NCBI GenBank assembly: GCA_038259365.1
Contig: JBBSOW010000022.1
Location: 1 to 37,948, forward strand
Source: JBBSOW01 sp038259365
GTDB taxonomy: Bacteria > Actinomycetota > Actinomycetes > Propionibacteriales > Propionibacteriaceae
Reading direction: 5' to 3'
DNA length: 37,948 bases
A program made the translations under genes and the position numbers. The notes under the pieces were generated by a model that was given only the letters and a program-made list of their open reading frames with translations, did no database searches and was not told the origin of the DNA. This document shows, one piece after another, positions 23,787-32,895 of the stretch (its first letter is position 1; every line of letters starts with the position of its first letter).

Positions 23787-24653
23787 GTGAGCACAACAGT
23801 CTCCATGCCGATCACCCGCGAGATCTGGGCCGCGATCCGCGGATCCAAGATCACCACGCTCGGGTTTGTCCTAGTGGCCCTCCACGTGATCATCGCCGTC
23901 GTCGCACCGATACTCACCCCGTTCAACCCCCTCACCAACGATTCCTCGAACGCGTTGATGGGCGCCACCTGGCAGCACTGGGCCGGCACCGACCAGTACG
24001 GCCGCGACGTGCTGGCGAGAACCCTGTACGGCGGTCGCTACGCCCTGGTCGTCTCCCTGTTCGCCACCGCGGCCGCAGTCGGCTTGGGGACCATCCTCGG
24101 TTGCGTCGCGGCGCTGCGCGGCGGTTGGTTCGATGCCGTCCTGATGCGGCTCCTCGACGGGGTGCTCGCCGTCCCCGCCATCTTGGCGCTGCTGGTGGTG
24201 GTGACCGCCCTGGGCACCGGAACGGCCATCATCGTCTTGGCGATCACCATCATCTACGCCCCCCAGGTAACCCGCGTGGTCCGCGCCGCCGCTCAGAACG
24301 TGGTGCCGCTGGACTATGTCTCGGCCGCGCGGGCCCGGGGCGAGAGCTGGTGGTCGATCCTGATCGGTGAGCTTCTTCCCAACGTGATCGACGTGGTGGC
24401 GGTCGAGATCGCGCTGCGCGCCTCGTGGGTGGTGTTGGTGATCAGCTCGTTGTCCTTCTTGGGCTTCGGCGCCAACCCGCCCACCCCCGATTGGGGCCTG
24501 ATGGTCGCCGAGAACCGCGCCGCGATGACGGTGGTGCCGCTGGCCACGCTGGCTCCGATTATCGCCCTCGCCACCCTGGTTCTCGGACTGAACATGGCGG
24601 CGGACGGACTGTCCAAGTCCTTCGGCGTCGACAAGGGAAAGGCACCAGCGTGA
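23787..24653 (+). CDS. ABC transporter permease (OppC/DppC type)
   Basis: A 288-residue permease with HWAGTDQYGRDVLARTLYGGRYALVVSL, the loop typical of OppC/DppC, and an EAA region at SAARARGESWWSILIGELLPNVID. Five or six membrane segments are evident. The GTG start is two bases after the previous stop, and its stop overlaps the ATPase start as GTGA. Confidence 0.93.
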   Translation: MSTTVSMPITREIWAAIRGSKITTLGFVLVALHVIIAVVAPILTPFNPLTNDSSNALMGATWQHWAGTDQYGRDVLARTLYGGRYALVVSLFATAAAVGLGTILGCVAALRGGWFDAVLMRLLDGVLAVPAILALLVVVTALGTGTAIIVLAITIIYAPQVTRVVRAAAQNVVPLDYVSAARARGESWWSILIGELLPNVIDVVAVEIALRASWVVLVISSLSFLGFGANPPTPDWGLMVAENRAAMTVVPLATLAPIIALATLVLGLNMAADGLSKSFGVDKGKAPA

Positions 24654-26515
24654 GCTCCCCAACCGTGAGTCCCCCGGCCGCCCGGCCGAAGACCGAGCAC
24701 GCGGTCGACGTCGCCGATCTCTGCATCGTCTACGGATCGCGCCAGAGTCCGACCGTCGTCGTGGACGGCGCCAGTTTCACCATCGAAGCCGGCTCGACCC
24801 TAGCCCTGGTCGGAGAATCGGGTTCGGGCAAGAGCACCATCGCCAACGCCCTTCTGGGTCATCTGCGCTCGGGAGGCCGCCTCGCCCGCGGCCAGGTCGA
24901 GGTCTGTGGCAAGCGGGTCCTGGAGTTGAGCGAGCCGGCGCTACGCGAGTTTCGTGGCCACGACATCGCCCTGGTGCCCCAGAACGCGGGGCACGCCCTC
25001 ACCCCGTCGATGCGCATCGGCAAGCAGATGGGCGAGCTTCCCGCCCTTGCGGGGCTCGACCCCGAGGATCGCCGCCAGCGCGTCGAGGAGGCCCTCACCC
25101 AGGTCGATCTGCCGCTCAGTTTCGCCCCGCGGTATCCCCATCAGCTTTCCGGCGGACAACAGCAGCGCGTCGGCATCGCGATGGCGCTCCTGGTGAGCCC
25201 CAAGGTGCTGGTGCTGGACGAACCCACCACCGGCCTCGACGTCAGCACGCAACGCGGCATCTTGAGCCTGTTGCGCCAACTCTCCCAAGAGTTGCTGACC
25301 GCCACCGCCATCGTCAGCCACGATCTCGGCGTGGTGGCCGCCATGGCCGATGACGTCCTCGTCCTCCAGCACGGGCGCCAACTGGAACACCGGCCCACCG
25401 ATCAGCTATTCGCCAGACCCCAGTCGGAGCACACCAAAGAACTCCTGAAAGCCGTCCCCCGCCTCACCGGAGCCTCGGCCCCCTCGGCCCCGCCGGCCAG
25501 CGGGAAAGCGCCGTCCGCCCCGGCAGAGACGCCGCTGCTCAGGATCGATGACCTCACCGTTCGTTACGGGGGAAAGGACGGCCCCGCGGCCGTGGACAGG
25601 GTCTCGTTGAGCCTCTCGCGCGGCGAGGTGCTGGCCGTGGTCGGCGAATCCGGGTCCGGCAAGTCGACCTTGGCCTTGGCGCTGGCCGGTCTGCTCAAGA
25701 CGAGCTCGGGCGAGATGCAGGTGTTGACCATGGGATCGGAGGACTCCACCGCCGGGGATCTGACCCGGCCGGCAAGAAAACGCCCCCGCGATCTGCGCCG
25801 CCGGGTCCAGATGATCTTTCAGAACGCCGACACCTCGTTGAATCCCCGGCGCGAAGTCTCGACCGCCATCCGCCGCCCCATCCGGTTCTTCGGCACGGCG
25901 GCGGATCGGTCCTTGGACGCCGCGGTGCTGGCCACCACAAAGGATGTGCAGCTGCCGGAGAACCTGCTGAAACGGCTCCCGGGTCAGCTCTCGGGCGGAC
26001 AGCGGCAACGGGTCGGCATCGCTCGCGGCCTGGCGGCCCGACCCGACATGCTCATCGCCGACGAGATCACCACCGCCTTGGACGTCTCGGTGCAAGACGC
26101 GATCTTGGCCCTTCTCGACGAGCTTCGCCGAGAACGCGATCTCGGGTGTCTGTTCATCAGCCACGATCTGGCCGTCGTCCGCAAGGTGGCCGATTACGTG
26201 GTGGTGTTGCAGCAGGGCCGGATCGTCGAGCAAGGCCCCATCGCCGCGGTCTTCGCCGGACCGAACCACCCCTACACCGCCGATCTGTTCAGCTCCACGC
26301 TGGAACCCGACCCGGTGCTGGCCCGCCCTGTCCTGGACCACGCCCGAAGCGAGCGAGATCTCACCGCCTTGGCTGGCGGGCCGGACGATCCTGGTCCCGA
26401 CGCCGTGGCAGGCTTCGAGTGGCGGCCCGCCGAGGGCGCCGTCGATCTGGGCGACGGCCACCTGGTGAGCCGGTGGAGCATCACAACCCCGGCCAGCTCG
26501 GCGAGCACGGCCTAA
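24650..26515 (+). CDS. double ABC ATPase (OppD-OppF fusion type)
   Basis: A 621-residue protein with two complete ABC domains on one chain, joined by a Pro/Ala/Ser-rich linker (about 275-305). Domain 1: Walker A 55-63, signature LSGGQQQRVGIAM, Walker B VLVLDEPTTGLD. Domain 2: Walker A 332-340, signature LSGGQRQRVGIARG, Walker B MLIADEITTALD, where Ile replaces the usual Pro after DE. It therefore does the work of separate OppD and OppF proteins, unlike the minus-strand importer in this window, which has both as separate genes. The cysteine-bearing tails of Opp/Dpp ATPases are missing. Coupled by GTGA to the permease. Confidence 0.93.
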   Translation: MSSPTVSPPAARPKTEHAVDVADLCIVYGSRQSPTVVVDGASFTIEAGSTLALVGESGSGKSTIANALLGHLRSGGRLARGQVEVCGKRVLELSEPALREFRGHDIALVPQNAGHALTPSMRIGKQMGELPALAGLDPEDRRQRVEEALTQVDLPLSFAPRYPHQLSGGQQQRVGIAMALLVSPKVLVLDEPTTGLDVSTQRGILSLLRQLSQELLTATAIVSHDLGVVAAMADDVLVLQHGRQLEHRPTDQLFARPQSEHTKELLKAVPRLTGASAPSAPPASGKAPSAPAETPLLRIDDLTVRYGGKDGPAAVDRVSLSLSRGEVLAVVGESGSGKSTLALALAGLLKTSSGEMQVLTMGSEDSTAGDLTRPARKRPRDLRRRVQMIFQNADTSLNPRREVSTAIRRPIRFFGTAADRSLDAAVLATTKDVQLPENLLKRLPGQLSGGQRQRVGIARGLAARPDMLIADEITTALDVSVQDAILALLDELRRERDLGCLFISHDLAVVRKVADYVVVLQQGRIVEQGPIAAVFAGPNHPYTADLFSSTLEPDPVLARPVLDHARSERDLTALAGGPDDPGPDAVAGFEWRPAEGAVDLGDGHLVSRWSITTPASSASTA

Positions 26516-26517
26516 CG

Positions 26518-28557
26518 GTGCGCATTCGCCACCATTTTCCGCGGTCGGTGGAGGTGTACGAGGACTGGATCCCGATGCCCGACGGGGTCCGGTTGCACGC
26601 GCGGATCTGGCTTCCCGGGGACGCCCGCAGCGACCGGGTGCCGGCGCTGCTGGAGTACCTGCCCTACCGCAAGGGCGATTGGACCGCCCATCGCGATAAC
26701 GACCGCCACGCGTGGTACGCCGGGCACGGTTACGCCTCGGCCCGGGTGGACATCCGCGGGACCGGGAACTCCGAGGGGGTCTTCACCGACGAATACTCCG
26801 AACTCGAGCTGACCGACGGGCTGGCCGTGATCGATTGGCTGGCGTCCCAGGACTGGTCCACCGGCAAGGTCGGGATGTTCGGCATCTCCTGGGGTGGGTT
26901 CAACTCCCTGCAGCTCGCCGCCCGCGCCCCGGAACCGCTGAAGGCCATCGTCACGGTCTGTTCCAGCGACGATCGCTTCACCAACGACGTCCACTATCTC
27001 GGCGGTGCGGTGCTCGGCGTCGATATGGTCGCCTGGGCGGGCACGATGCTGGCGTTCAACTCCCGGCCGCCGGACCCGCTCGTGGTGGGCGAGGCCTGGC
27101 GGGAGCAGTGGAAACAGCGCATCGACGCCATCGAGCCGTACGCGACCACCTGGCTCAGCCACCAAGAACGCGACGCCTACTGGCGCCGCGGGAGCGTGTG
27201 CGAGGACTACTCCGCGATCACGGCGGCCGTCTTCGCGGTGGGGGGATTCGCGGATCCCTATCGGGACACCGTGCTGCGGCTAGTGCAGAATCTGCCGGGC
27301 CCGGTGCACGGTCTGCTCGGGCCCTGGGCGCACCAGTACCCCGACATCGAGCGTCCACCGGGACCGGCCATCGGCTTCCTCCAGGAGACCCTGCGGTGGT
27401 GGGACCACTGGCTCAAGGACGAACAGAACGACGTTCCCGACTGGCCCAAGACCCGGGCCTACCTCCAAGACGCCGTGGCGCCGGCCACCTGCTACCCCAC
27501 CCGCGAGGGCCGATGGTTCGAGGCCTCCTCCTGGCCCCCGGCCGAGCTCACCCACCGGCGCCTCGACTTCGAGGCGATGCACGCCTCCCAACCCGTCGTG
27601 GACAGCTGGATCAGGCTGCACAGCCCCCAGCACACCGGCCTGGACGCCGGCCGCTACTTCCCGTTCGGCAACGAGTGCGATCTGCCGCCCGATCAACGCT
27701 CCGAGGACGGCCGCAGCCTGACCTTCGACACGTCGCCGCTGACGGGCGAGGAGTCGCTCCTCGGGAACCCCGAGGCCCACCTCCGCCTCCAGAGCACCAC
27801 CCCGCGGGCGAATCTCATCGTCCGGCTGTGCGACGTCGCCCCCGACGGCGAATCGACGCTGGTGACCCGGGGGGTCCTGAACCTGGCGAAACGAAACGGC
27901 TGGGAGCGAGCGGACCCGTTAGAGCGGGAGGAAACCTACGCCGTGAGCGTCTCACTGGCCGCCGGCAGCTACGTCTTCGGCGCCGGGCACCGCATCCGGG
28001 TGTCGTTGAGCGCGTCCTACTGGCCCTGGGTTTGGCCGGCCCCGGAGTCGGGAACCCTGCTCATCGATCCGCGGCACAGCCGGCTGGACCTACCGATCCT
28101 GCCGGCGGAACTGGCGACGTCGAGGCTGGTTTCCACCGCTGTCTTCGACGTGGCCGAACACGGCCCGCCCCTGCCCGGCCCGGAGCCCGCAGCCGAGCCG
28201 GCGGGAGAGCCGCCCAACCCCGAACGACTCATCGAACACGACGTGGGCACCGGCGTGTGGAGGCTGACGTTCGATCCCCGCTACGGAAAGCCCAAACGGT
28301 TCGCCGACGGGCTGACCTACGACGAGCACGCGCTGGAACGTTACTCGATCGGGCCCGATCCGCTCAGTGCCACCGCCCGATCCGACTGGCGGATCACCCT
28401 TAGTCGAGACGCCTGGGCGGCGGGCCTGGAAGCGAGCACCGAGGTCAGCGCTACCGCGGAACACTTCATCGTGTCCTCGAGGGTGCACGCCTGGGACTCC
28501 GACGGCGTGGTGGCCAGTCGGGAGTGGCGCCAGCACGTACCCCGGACGTCTGGTTAG
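26518..28557 (+). CDS. CocE/NonD family alpha/beta hydrolase
   Basis: A 679-residue hydrolase of the X-Pro dipeptidyl-peptidase/cocaine-esterase family. The alpha/beta fold opens with DGVRLHARIWLPG and YLPYRKGD. The triad can be read: nucleophile S124 in GISWGG, D246 in GGFADPY, H272 in GPWAHQY. A C-terminal beta jelly-roll and an extra domain (VGTGVWRLTFDPRYGKPK...) follow. There is no signal peptide, so it is cytoplasmic. Placed as the last gene of the transporter operon, it probably cleaves an imported peptide or ester. The GTG at 26518 is chosen two bases after the ATPase stop; GTG at 26473 is possible. Confidence 0.88.
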   Translation: MRIRHHFPRSVEVYEDWIPMPDGVRLHARIWLPGDARSDRVPALLEYLPYRKGDWTAHRDNDRHAWYAGHGYASARVDIRGTGNSEGVFTDEYSELELTDGLAVIDWLASQDWSTGKVGMFGISWGGFNSLQLAARAPEPLKAIVTVCSSDDRFTNDVHYLGGAVLGVDMVAWAGTMLAFNSRPPDPLVVGEAWREQWKQRIDAIEPYATTWLSHQERDAYWRRGSVCEDYSAITAAVFAVGGFADPYRDTVLRLVQNLPGPVHGLLGPWAHQYPDIERPPGPAIGFLQETLRWWDHWLKDEQNDVPDWPKTRAYLQDAVAPATCYPTREGRWFEASSWPPAELTHRRLDFEAMHASQPVVDSWIRLHSPQHTGLDAGRYFPFGNECDLPPDQRSEDGRSLTFDTSPLTGEESLLGNPEAHLRLQSTTPRANLIVRLCDVAPDGESTLVTRGVLNLAKRNGWERADPLEREETYAVSVSLAAGSYVFGAGHRIRVSLSASYWPWVWPAPESGTLLIDPRHSRLDLPILPAELATSRLVSTAVFDVAEHGPPLPGPEPAAEPAGEPPNPERLIEHDVGTGVWRLTFDPRYGKPKRFADGLTYDEHALERYSIGPDPLSATARSDWRITLSRDAWAAGLEASTEVSATAEHFIVSSRVHAWDSDGVVASREWRQHVPRTSG

Positions 28558-28582
28558 GTCTCTGCCTTCGCAACGCGCCCGG

Positions 28583-29005
28583 TCATCGGTCCAGCTCGGG
28601 GAACCACAGTTCCATCTCCCGCGCCGCCGACTCGGGCGAATCGGAACCGTGCACCAGGTTCTCGCGGTTCGAGAGCGACCAGTCGCCGCGGATGGTGCCG
28701 GGCGCGGCCTTGCGTCCGTCGGTGGCGCCGTTGAGGGCGCGGACGACCTCGATGGCCTGGTCGCCCTCGAACACCACGGCGACCGACGGGCCCGAGGTCA
28801 CGAAGGTGCGCAGCGGCGGGTAGAAGTCCCGTTCGACGTGCTCGGCGTAGTGCTTGTCGGCGAGGTCGCCGTCGACGCGCACCAGCTTCATCGCCACCAG
28901 GGCGAGGCCCTTGGTCTCGTAGCGGGACAGCACCTGCCCGGCGAGCCCGCGACGCACGGCGTCGGGCTTGATCAAGACGAACGTGCGCTCAAGTTCATTG
29001 CTCAT
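28583..29005 (-). CDS. ndk: nucleoside diphosphate kinase
   Basis: A 140-residue NDK, which transfers the gamma phosphate between nucleoside triphosphates and diphosphates through a phospho-His. Active H119 lies in NLVHGSDS; the family start ERTFVLIKPDAVRRGLAG and the GPSVAVVFEG stretch are intact. ATG 29005 is preferred over 29014 because the GGA-type ribosome site lies within the longer version. It follows the lactate permease by 10 bases on the same strand and converges with the hydrolase gene, 25 bases away. Confidence 0.97.
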   Translation of the reverse strand: MSNELERTFVLIKPDAVRRGLAGQVLSRYETKGLALVAMKLVRVDGDLADKHYAEHVERDFYPPLRTFVTSGPSVAVVFEGDQAIEVVRALNGATDGRKAAPGTIRGDWSLSNRENLVHGSDSPESAAREMELWFPELDR

Positions 29006-29015
29006 GCCGAGCATC

Positions 29016-30836
29016 CTACTGAGGGTGGGCCGGGTGCGTCACTCCACGATCGGACGATGCGAGCAAGCGGTCTCGACGGATCATCCACGCCACGATCCCG
29101 GCGAGCGCCACGAACAACAAGAACAGCTCGAGGGTGCCGGCGTTGAGGCCGAATCCGGAGATGATGATGGAGCCGATGGCTCCGCCGGCGAGACAGTAGT
29201 AGGCCGTCACGATGGCCGTCTTGCGGATCAGGTCGCCCTCGCGGCCGAGCAGGCCGACGGTGGCGGAGGCGGCCACGATGTTGTGGATCGCGATCGGGTT
29301 GCCGCCGGCGCCGCCCAGCGCCTGGATCGCGACGACGCTCTCCGGGGGCACGCCGATCTGCTCACCGGTGGAGAACTGGAACAGCGAGAACGTGAGGTTG
29401 GAGACGGTGTTCGAGCCCGCGATGAACGCGCCCAGGGCGCCGATCCACGGGCTCAGGATGGGCCAGTTCGCCCCCGCGATGGCCGCCGCTCCCTCGGCCA
29501 GTGTCACCGGCATGCTGGCGAGCGCGGAGGTGGTGAAGTCGGGCCCCGAGCGGATCAGCACGCGCACCAACGGGAGGGCGAACAGCAGCGCGACCGCGGT
29601 GCCGGCGATCTGGGTGCCGGCGATGCGGACGGCGGCCCCGATCTGTTTTCCGCTCATCCGGTGCAAGGCCCAGGTGACGACGCAGGCGACGATGAAGATG
29701 AAGCCCGGCGAGTAGAACAGCTGCACCGTGGTGCCGATCTCGGTGCCGAACAGTCCGGAGGCCTTCAGGCTCATGGGCGCGAAGTCGCCGGTCAGGAAGT
29801 CCTTGACCGGGTCCACGAGGCGGGTGAGCAGCAGCAGGCCGGCGATGACGACGTAGGGCGTCCACGCGGTGACCAGCGACATCTTGCCCGTCGACATGTC
29901 CAAATGCCCGGTGTCCAAAGATCCCATCCAGCGCGTCTCCCAGCCCTCCCGGGCGCCGAAATCGAAGATCTCCTTCGGCATCAAGAAGCCCTTGCTGGAG
30001 GTGAACATGACCAGCGACAGGCCGAGGATGCCGCCGATCAGGCTGGGAAACTCCGGGCCCAGGAAACGGGCGACGAGCACGTAGGGAACCGTCATGGCCA
30101 CCGACGCGTACAAGGCGAAGGGGGCCACCTTGAGCCCGAGGGCGAAGTTGCGATCCTCCCCGAAGAAGCCGGTCAACATGACCGCCAGGATGAGCGGGAT
30201 GAGGAAGCCGACGAAGGCGTGCATGAGGGCGACCTGGAAGCCGATCTCGGAGACCAGCCCGTTGTAGTCGAGGCCCAGCACGGCGGCCCTCTCCCCCACA
30301 CCGGCACCGTCCTTGAGGCCGGTCCCCACGCCGACGAGGATCGGGGTGCCCACCGCGCCGAAGGAGACCGGGGTGGATTGGATGATCAACCCCACCATGA
30401 CCGCCGCCATGGCCGGAAAGCCCAGCGCCAGCAGCAACGGCGCCACCACGGCGGCCGGGGTGCCGAAGCCGGAGGCACCCTCGATGAAGGAGCCGAACAG
30501 CCAGCCGATGATGATCGCCTGGACCCGTCGATCCGGGGAGATGGAGGTGAACCCGGCCCGGATGCGGGTCATCGCCCCGCTGCTGATCAGCGTGGAGAGG
30601 AGCAACAACGCACCGAACACGATGTAGAGCAGGGTGGCGGCGATGATGAAGCCCTCGAGGGTGGCCGCCGCGAGCGCCGCCGGCTTCATCTGCCACACCA
30701 GCAAGGCGATGATCGCGCAGATCACGTAGCCGATGGGCATCGCGTACTTGGCGGGCCACCGCAGCCCGGCCAGGAGGATCCCCACCACGACGATGGGGGT
30801 GATCGCCAGCAGGCTCAGCAGCGCCAGGTTGTCCAT
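29016..30836 (-). CDS. lctP: L-lactate permease family transporter
   Basis: A 606-residue polytopic membrane protein of the LctP/LldP family, proton-coupled uptake of lactate or glycolate. Family landmarks are GSFIEGASGFGTPAAVVAPLL and STPVSFGAVGTPI early, and the QALGGAGGNPIAIHNIVAA segment late, plus a dozen or more hydrophobic segments. The ATG at 30836 has GGAG six bases upstream and is better than the ATG at 30842. Lactate use is common in propionibacteria. It separates ndk from DUF4233, which often adjoin, and has a 20-bp palindrome just upstream. Confidence 0.93.
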   Translation of the reverse strand: MDNLALLSLLAITPIVVVGILLAGLRWPAKYAMPIGYVICAIIALLVWQMKPAALAAATLEGFIIAATLLYIVFGALLLLSTLISSGAMTRIRAGFTSISPDRRVQAIIIGWLFGSFIEGASGFGTPAAVVAPLLLALGFPAMAAVMVGLIIQSTPVSFGAVGTPILVGVGTGLKDGAGVGERAAVLGLDYNGLVSEIGFQVALMHAFVGFLIPLILAVMLTGFFGEDRNFALGLKVAPFALYASVAMTVPYVLVARFLGPEFPSLIGGILGLSLVMFTSSKGFLMPKEIFDFGAREGWETRWMGSLDTGHLDMSTGKMSLVTAWTPYVVIAGLLLLTRLVDPVKDFLTGDFAPMSLKASGLFGTEIGTTVQLFYSPGFIFIVACVVTWALHRMSGKQIGAAVRIAGTQIAGTAVALLFALPLVRVLIRSGPDFTTSALASMPVTLAEGAAAIAGANWPILSPWIGALGAFIAGSNTVSNLTFSLFQFSTGEQIGVPPESVVAIQALGGAGGNPIAIHNIVAASATVGLLGREGDLIRKTAIVTAYYCLAGGAIGSIIISGFGLNAGTLELFLLFVALAGIVAWMIRRDRLLASSDRGVTHPAHPQ

Positions 30837-30857
30837 GACCATCTCCGCTCGATAGTC

Positions 30858-30877
30858 CCAGCGCACCGGTGCGCTGG
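30858..30877. promoter_or_regulatory. 20-bp perfect palindrome upstream of lctP
   Basis: CCAGCGCACCGGTGCGCTGG is identical on both strands. It lies 21 bases upstream of the lctP ATG, between its likely promoter and ribosome site, where a dimeric repressor would act. Lactate permease genes are regulated by GntR-type LldR in some bacteria, but no regulator gene is in this window. It could instead act as an mRNA hairpin. Confidence 0.6.
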
Positions 30878-30931
30878 CCGTGCCGCCCAGTCTGACCTAA
30901 GATCGGTTTGTTGACTACCCCCGCCCCGCGG

Positions 30932-31279
30932 TCAGGGGGCGTTGTTCTCGAGGCGACGGCCCAGGACGAAGCTGATCACCCACAACCCGGCGAACAGGCC
31001 GCCCATGACGAACATGGCCGGCGTCAAGAACCCCAGCGCGATCCCGACGATCTGGGCCACCCAGCCCAGCAGGAAGCCGATCTGGGAGCGCAGCATCACG
31101 GTGGCGAGGAGCGCCAGCGCGGCCGCGCCCAGGGCGGTGATCAACGACAGCGCCACCGGCCGTCCGGAGACCTGGATCATGACGAACGCGCCGAGGGCGA
31201 AGATGATCACCTCGAAGGCGACCACCGACATCAACACCTTGGTCATCGGGTTGCCCGGCTGCAGCGTCAGCGCATTCAC
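30932..31279 (-). CDS. DUF4233 membrane protein
   Basis: A 115-residue protein with about four hydrophobic segments (VLMSVVAFEVIIFALGAFVMI, LITALGAAALALLATVML, GFLLGWVAQIVGIALGFL, AMFVMGGLFAGLWVISFVLG). DUF4233 proteins are found immediately after folC in many actinobacteria, as here, and their role is unknown. The GTG start overlaps the folC stop by 4 bases. Confidence 0.88.
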   Translation of the reverse strand: MNALTLQPGNPMTKVLMSVVAFEVIIFALGAFVMIQVSGRPVALSLITALGAAALALLATVMLRSQIGFLLGWVAQIVGIALGFLTPAMFVMGGLFAGLWVISFVLGRRLENNAP

Positions 31280-32715
31280 AACCAGTCCTTCTCGTCAATG
31301 GGGCTGGAACCGAACTCGTCCGCGCCGATCTCCAACAACGGGATCTCGGCGGTGGTCTCGGGCTCGGTCTCGGTGACGAGCAGCGCGCGCGCCTCGCCGA
31401 CGGCGATCACCGATCCGGTGACGAGCACGCCCGGCGCGACGCCTTCGCCCACCTCGGAGCGGTTCGCGGCGCCCTCGATGTCGGCCAGGCCGACGGCGGC
31501 CTCGAGGGCGGCGTCCATCCGCGCGGCGACGTGCACCCGCTCGGGGCCGAAGATGGCGGCGGCCCGCTCTGCGAGGTCCGTGGCCGAGATGCCGCGGGAG
31601 GTGGAGGAGACCCCGGTGCACACGATCTGGTTCATCGACTCCTCCCAGATGGCCAGCATGCCGTCGATGTCCTTATCGCCCATGGCGGCGACGACCCCCA
31701 CCAGCGGGGTGAAGGCGAAGCTCTCCTCCACCGCGGCGGCGGTGGCGGCGGCGCCGTGCGGGTTGTGCCCGGCGTCCAAGACGATGGTCGGCGAGGTGCG
31801 CACGACCTCCATCCGCGCCGGCAGCTTGACGAGGTCCAAGCCCTCCTGGATCACCTCGGCGGACAGCCCCTTCAGCCCGATGAAGGCCTCCACGGCCGCC
31901 ACCGCCAGGGCCGCGTTGTGCGCGAAGTGGGCGCCGTGAACGGGCAGGTGCAGCTCGCCGACCGGTCCGTCCAGGGTGTTGATTCGGATGACCTGGCCGC
32001 CGACGGCGGGCACCCGGCCCAGCAGCCCGAAGTCGACCCCGTCGCGCATGGCCAACGCCCCGACCTCGGCGCAGCGGGCCAGCAGCACCTTGGCCGCCTC
32101 GGCGGTCTGCCCCGCCAGCACGGCGTGGGCCCCGGGCTTGATGATCCCGGCCTTCTCGCTCGCGATGTCGGCGACCTCGTGGCCCAGGATGTGGGTGTGG
32201 TCGAGCGCGATGGGGGTCACCACCGCCACCGAGCCGTCGGCGACGTTCGTGGCGTCCCAGGATCCTCCCATCCCCACCTCAATGATCGCGACGTCCACGG
32301 GGGCGTCGGCGAAGGCGGCGTAGGCCATGGCCGTGATCACCTCGAAGAAGGTCATCTCGACCCCGTCGATGAGTTGCTCGTCCACCATCGCCACGAAGGG
32401 TTCGACCTCGTCCCACAGGTCGTCGAAGCGCTCGTCGGAGATCGGTTGACCGTCAATGGCGATGCGCTCGTTGACCGTGACCAGGTGCGGGCTGGAGTAG
32501 CGGCCCGTCCGCAGGCCTGCGGCGCGCAGCAGCGATTCGATGATGATCGCGGTGCTGCCCTTGCCGTTGGTGCCGGTGAGGTGGATGACCGGGGTAGCCT
32601 TGTGCGGGTCGCCGAGCAGATCGCATAGGGCCGCCACCCGCCCCAGCGAGGGCGCAATGCGGTTCTCCGGCCAACGGGAACTGAGTTCAGTGACGATGTC
32701 ATCGTGTCGAGTCAT
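31276..32715 (-). CDS. folC: dihydrofolate synthase / folylpolyglutamate synthase
   Basis: A 479-residue Mur-ligase-like enzyme that adds glutamate to dihydropteroate and to reduced folates with ATP. The P-loop is GTNGKGS (residues 48-54). The YSSPHLVTVNERI loop, the FFEVITAMAY block and VGMGGSWDATN follow. The C-terminal Mur-ligase domain begins near ARMEVVRTSPTIVLDAGHNPHGA. The insertion near residues 400-420 and an acidic tail are ordinary variation. It stands at the head of folC-DUF4233, with a 180-base gap to the PIN gene upstream. Confidence 0.96.
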   Translation of the reverse strand: MTRHDDIVTELSSRWPENRIAPSLGRVAALCDLLGDPHKATPVIHLTGTNGKGSTAIIIESLLRAAGLRTGRYSSPHLVTVNERIAIDGQPISDERFDDLWDEVEPFVAMVDEQLIDGVEMTFFEVITAMAYAAFADAPVDVAIIEVGMGGSWDATNVADGSVAVVTPIALDHTHILGHEVADIASEKAGIIKPGAHAVLAGQTAEAAKVLLARCAEVGALAMRDGVDFGLLGRVPAVGGQVIRINTLDGPVGELHLPVHGAHFAHNAALAVAAVEAFIGLKGLSAEVIQEGLDLVKLPARMEVVRTSPTIVLDAGHNPHGAAATAAAVEESFAFTPLVGVVAAMGDKDIDGMLAIWEESMNQIVCTGVSSTSRGISATDLAERAAAIFGPERVHVAARMDAALEAAVGLADIEGAANRSEVGEGVAPGVLVTGSVIAVGEARALLVTETEPETTAEIPLLEIGADEFGSSPIDEKDWL

Positions 32716-32895
32716 AGCGGGCCCAGTCTAGGGGTTGAGGCGGCAACTGCTGGCTCGTGGCGGAAAGCACCAAACCGAGAGGCGTCTGGACTACTCGACC
32801 TGTCGCGTCTCCCGCGCAAACCTGCGGCTCAGGTCATGTAGAGCACGACACGAGACGCCTGATTTGCAATGACTCTGGTCCCCGAGTGGTCTCTG
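32716..32895. other. gap between folC and the PIN module
   Basis: No gene seen. Contains an 8-bp inverted pair AGGCGTCT (32780-32787) and AGACGCCT (32853-32860), 65 bases apart. It could be a junction of the inserted module, but the arms are short. Confidence 0.35.

Noticed and set aside
28558..28582. Shared terminator between the hydrolase and ndk genes
   Set aside because: Only 25 bases and no stem-loop visible.
32780..32860. Attachment site or inverted terminal repeats of the PIN module
   Set aside because: Arms of only 8 bp, both on the same side of the module, and no integrase gene; too weak to claim.
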